A DNA stretch of 6,088 nt, taken from contig JAPOPO010000260.1 in assembly GCA_026712885.1 (NCBI GenBank), positions 1-6,088 on the forward strand. The letters are read 5' to 3'. Both the position numbers and the translations under genes were made by a program. Of the stretch, positions 5,300-6,088 are shown one piece after another. The notes below the pieces were generated by a model that searched no databases, was not told where the DNA came from, and saw only the letters and a list, made by a program, of their open reading frames with translations. Position 1 is the stretch's first letter; the number at the start of each line of letters is the position of its first letter. The DNA comes from Rhodospirillales bacterium (GTDB lineage Bacteria > Pseudomonadota > Alphaproteobacteria > UBA828).

Positions 5300-6088
5300 A
5301 TGAGCGAACCGTTCGATCCTGAGCCCGGCCTGCCCGCCGCGCCCGACACGCCGCCGGCTCGTCCGCCGGCACCGGCGTCGACCTATCTCGACGACCTGAA
5401 CCCGGAGCAGCGCCAGGCGGCGGAAGCGCTCGATGGCCCGCTGCTCGTGCTGGCGGGCGCGGGCACCGGCAAGACCCGCGTGCTCACCACGCGGCTCGCC
5501 CATATCCTCGCAACCGGCCGCGCCCGCCCGGGGCAGGTGCTTGCGGTTACCTTCACCAACAAGGCGGCGCGCGAGATGATCGGCCGGGTGGAGCGGCTGA
5601 TCGGCCGCTCCGCCGCCGGCCTCTGGCTCGGCACCTTCCACGCCATCGCGGCCCGCATCCTGCGCCGCCATGCCGAGCTCGCCGGGCTCAAGCCCGACTT
5701 CACCATCCTCGATACCGACGACCAGATCCGCCTGCTCAGGCAGCTCATCCAGGCCGCGAACATCGACGAGAAGCGCTGGCCGGCGCGCACCCTCTCGATC
5801 ATCATCCAGCGCTGGAAGGACCGCGGGCTCACGGTCGACAAGGTGGCGGGCGCCGAGGGCGCCGACTATGCCAACGGACGCGCACCGGCGCTCTACGCGG
5901 CCTATCAGGAGCGGCTGCGGACCGTGAACGCGGTCGATTTCGGCGACCTGCTGCTGCACAACCTGACCCTCTTCACGGGCCACAAGGATGTGCTGGCCGA
6001 CTACCAGCAGCGCTTCCGCTATCTGCTGGTGGACGAGTATCAGGACACCAACGTCGCGCAATACCTCTGGCTCCGGCTGCTGGCGCAG
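5300..6088 (+). CDS. uvrD: UvrD/PcrA-type superfamily 1 DNA helicase, N-terminal part (3' end outside window)
   Basis: The frame runs from the ATG at 5300 to the right edge without a stop (263 codons); full UvrD/PcrA proteins are about 700-800 residues. After a Pro/Ala-rich, probably unstructured leader of about 30 residues come the Q motif LNPEQRQA (33-40), Walker A AGAGTGKT (52-59, Lys58), motif Ia VTFTNKAAREM (83-93), the GTFHAIAARILRR segment (111-123), the 1B-subdomain VDFGDLLLHNL (212-222), and Walker B/motif II LLVDEYQDTN (242-251, Asp245-Glu246). These are the ATPase half of a 3'-5' helicase of nucleotide-excision and mismatch repair and replication-fork processing. Rep is a close relative, but the AGAGTGKT and VDEYQDTN context fits UvrD/PcrA best; the C-terminal domains that would settle it are missing. 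The ATG has only a weak ribosome site. It lies 70 nt after the oxygenase gene on the same strand. Confidence 0.9.
   Translation, partial: MSEPFDPEPGLPAAPDTPPARPPAPASTYLDDLNPEQRQAAEALDGPLLVLAGAGTGKTRVLTTRLAHILATGRARPGQVLAVTFTNKAAREMIGRVERLIGRSAAGLWLGTFHAIAARILRRHAELAGLKPDFTILDTDDQIRLLRQLIQAANIDEKRWPARTLSIIIQRWKDRGLTVDKVAGAEGADYANGRAPALYAAYQERLRTVNAVDFGDLLLHNLTLFTGHKDVLADYQQRFRYLLVDEYQDTNVAQYLWLRLLAQ

Noticed and set aside
5283..5315. GTTC and GAAC elements near the helicase start as a LexA/SOS box
   Set aside because: The two GTTC copies (5283 and 5311) are not separated by 7 nt, and GAAC-C-GTTC lies inside the coding region with a one-base spacer.

Overview
The window is about 6.1 kb of GC-rich DNA carrying six protein genes on both strands and one longer non-coding gap. 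The dense packing, the GC content, and the combination of a lambda-crystallin/carnitine-type hydroxyacyl-CoA dehydrogenase, a PfkB-type adenosine kinase, an EamA exporter and a UvrD-type helicase with a Pro/Ala-rich leader suggest a chromosomal segment of an alphaproteobacterium, perhaps of Rhodospirillales type. That placement is inference from general resemblance; there is no rRNA or other marker in the window.

Layout from left to right: (1) the C-terminal 145 residues of a 3-hydroxyacyl-CoA dehydrogenase family protein (+), cut by the window edge; (2) a small single-domain rhodanese (+); (3) a gap of about 370 bp without a convincing gene, rich in inverted repeats and holding a perfect 16-bp palindrome and a clustered heptamer; (4) an EamA/DMT-family 10-TM transporter (+); (5) an LLM-class (luciferase-like) flavin-dependent oxidoreductase (+), which converges with (6) a PfkB-family adenosine kinase-like sugar kinase (-), the two stop codons being 19 nt apart; (7) divergent from the kinase, an AlkB-type Fe(II)/2-oxoglutarate oxygenase (+); (8) the first 263 residues of a UvrD/PcrA superfamily 1 helicase (+), open at the right edge.

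The genes look like separate housekeeping and metabolic units, not one pathway. The only pair whose functions may plausibly meet is the AlkB-type oxygenase and the helicase 70 bp downstream, since both families are linked to nucleic-acid repair; the helicase nevertheless has its own promoter candidate. Promoter candidates with a TATAGT -10 element precede the kinase and the helicase, and a weaker candidate precedes the flavin oxidoreductase.

I see no mobile element, CRISPR array, tRNA, rRNA or defence system, and no clear new multi-gene system. The best items for a second look are the divergent AlkB-type oxygenase, the repeat-rich gap at 915-1282, and the hairpin at the predicted 5' end of the kinase mRNA.
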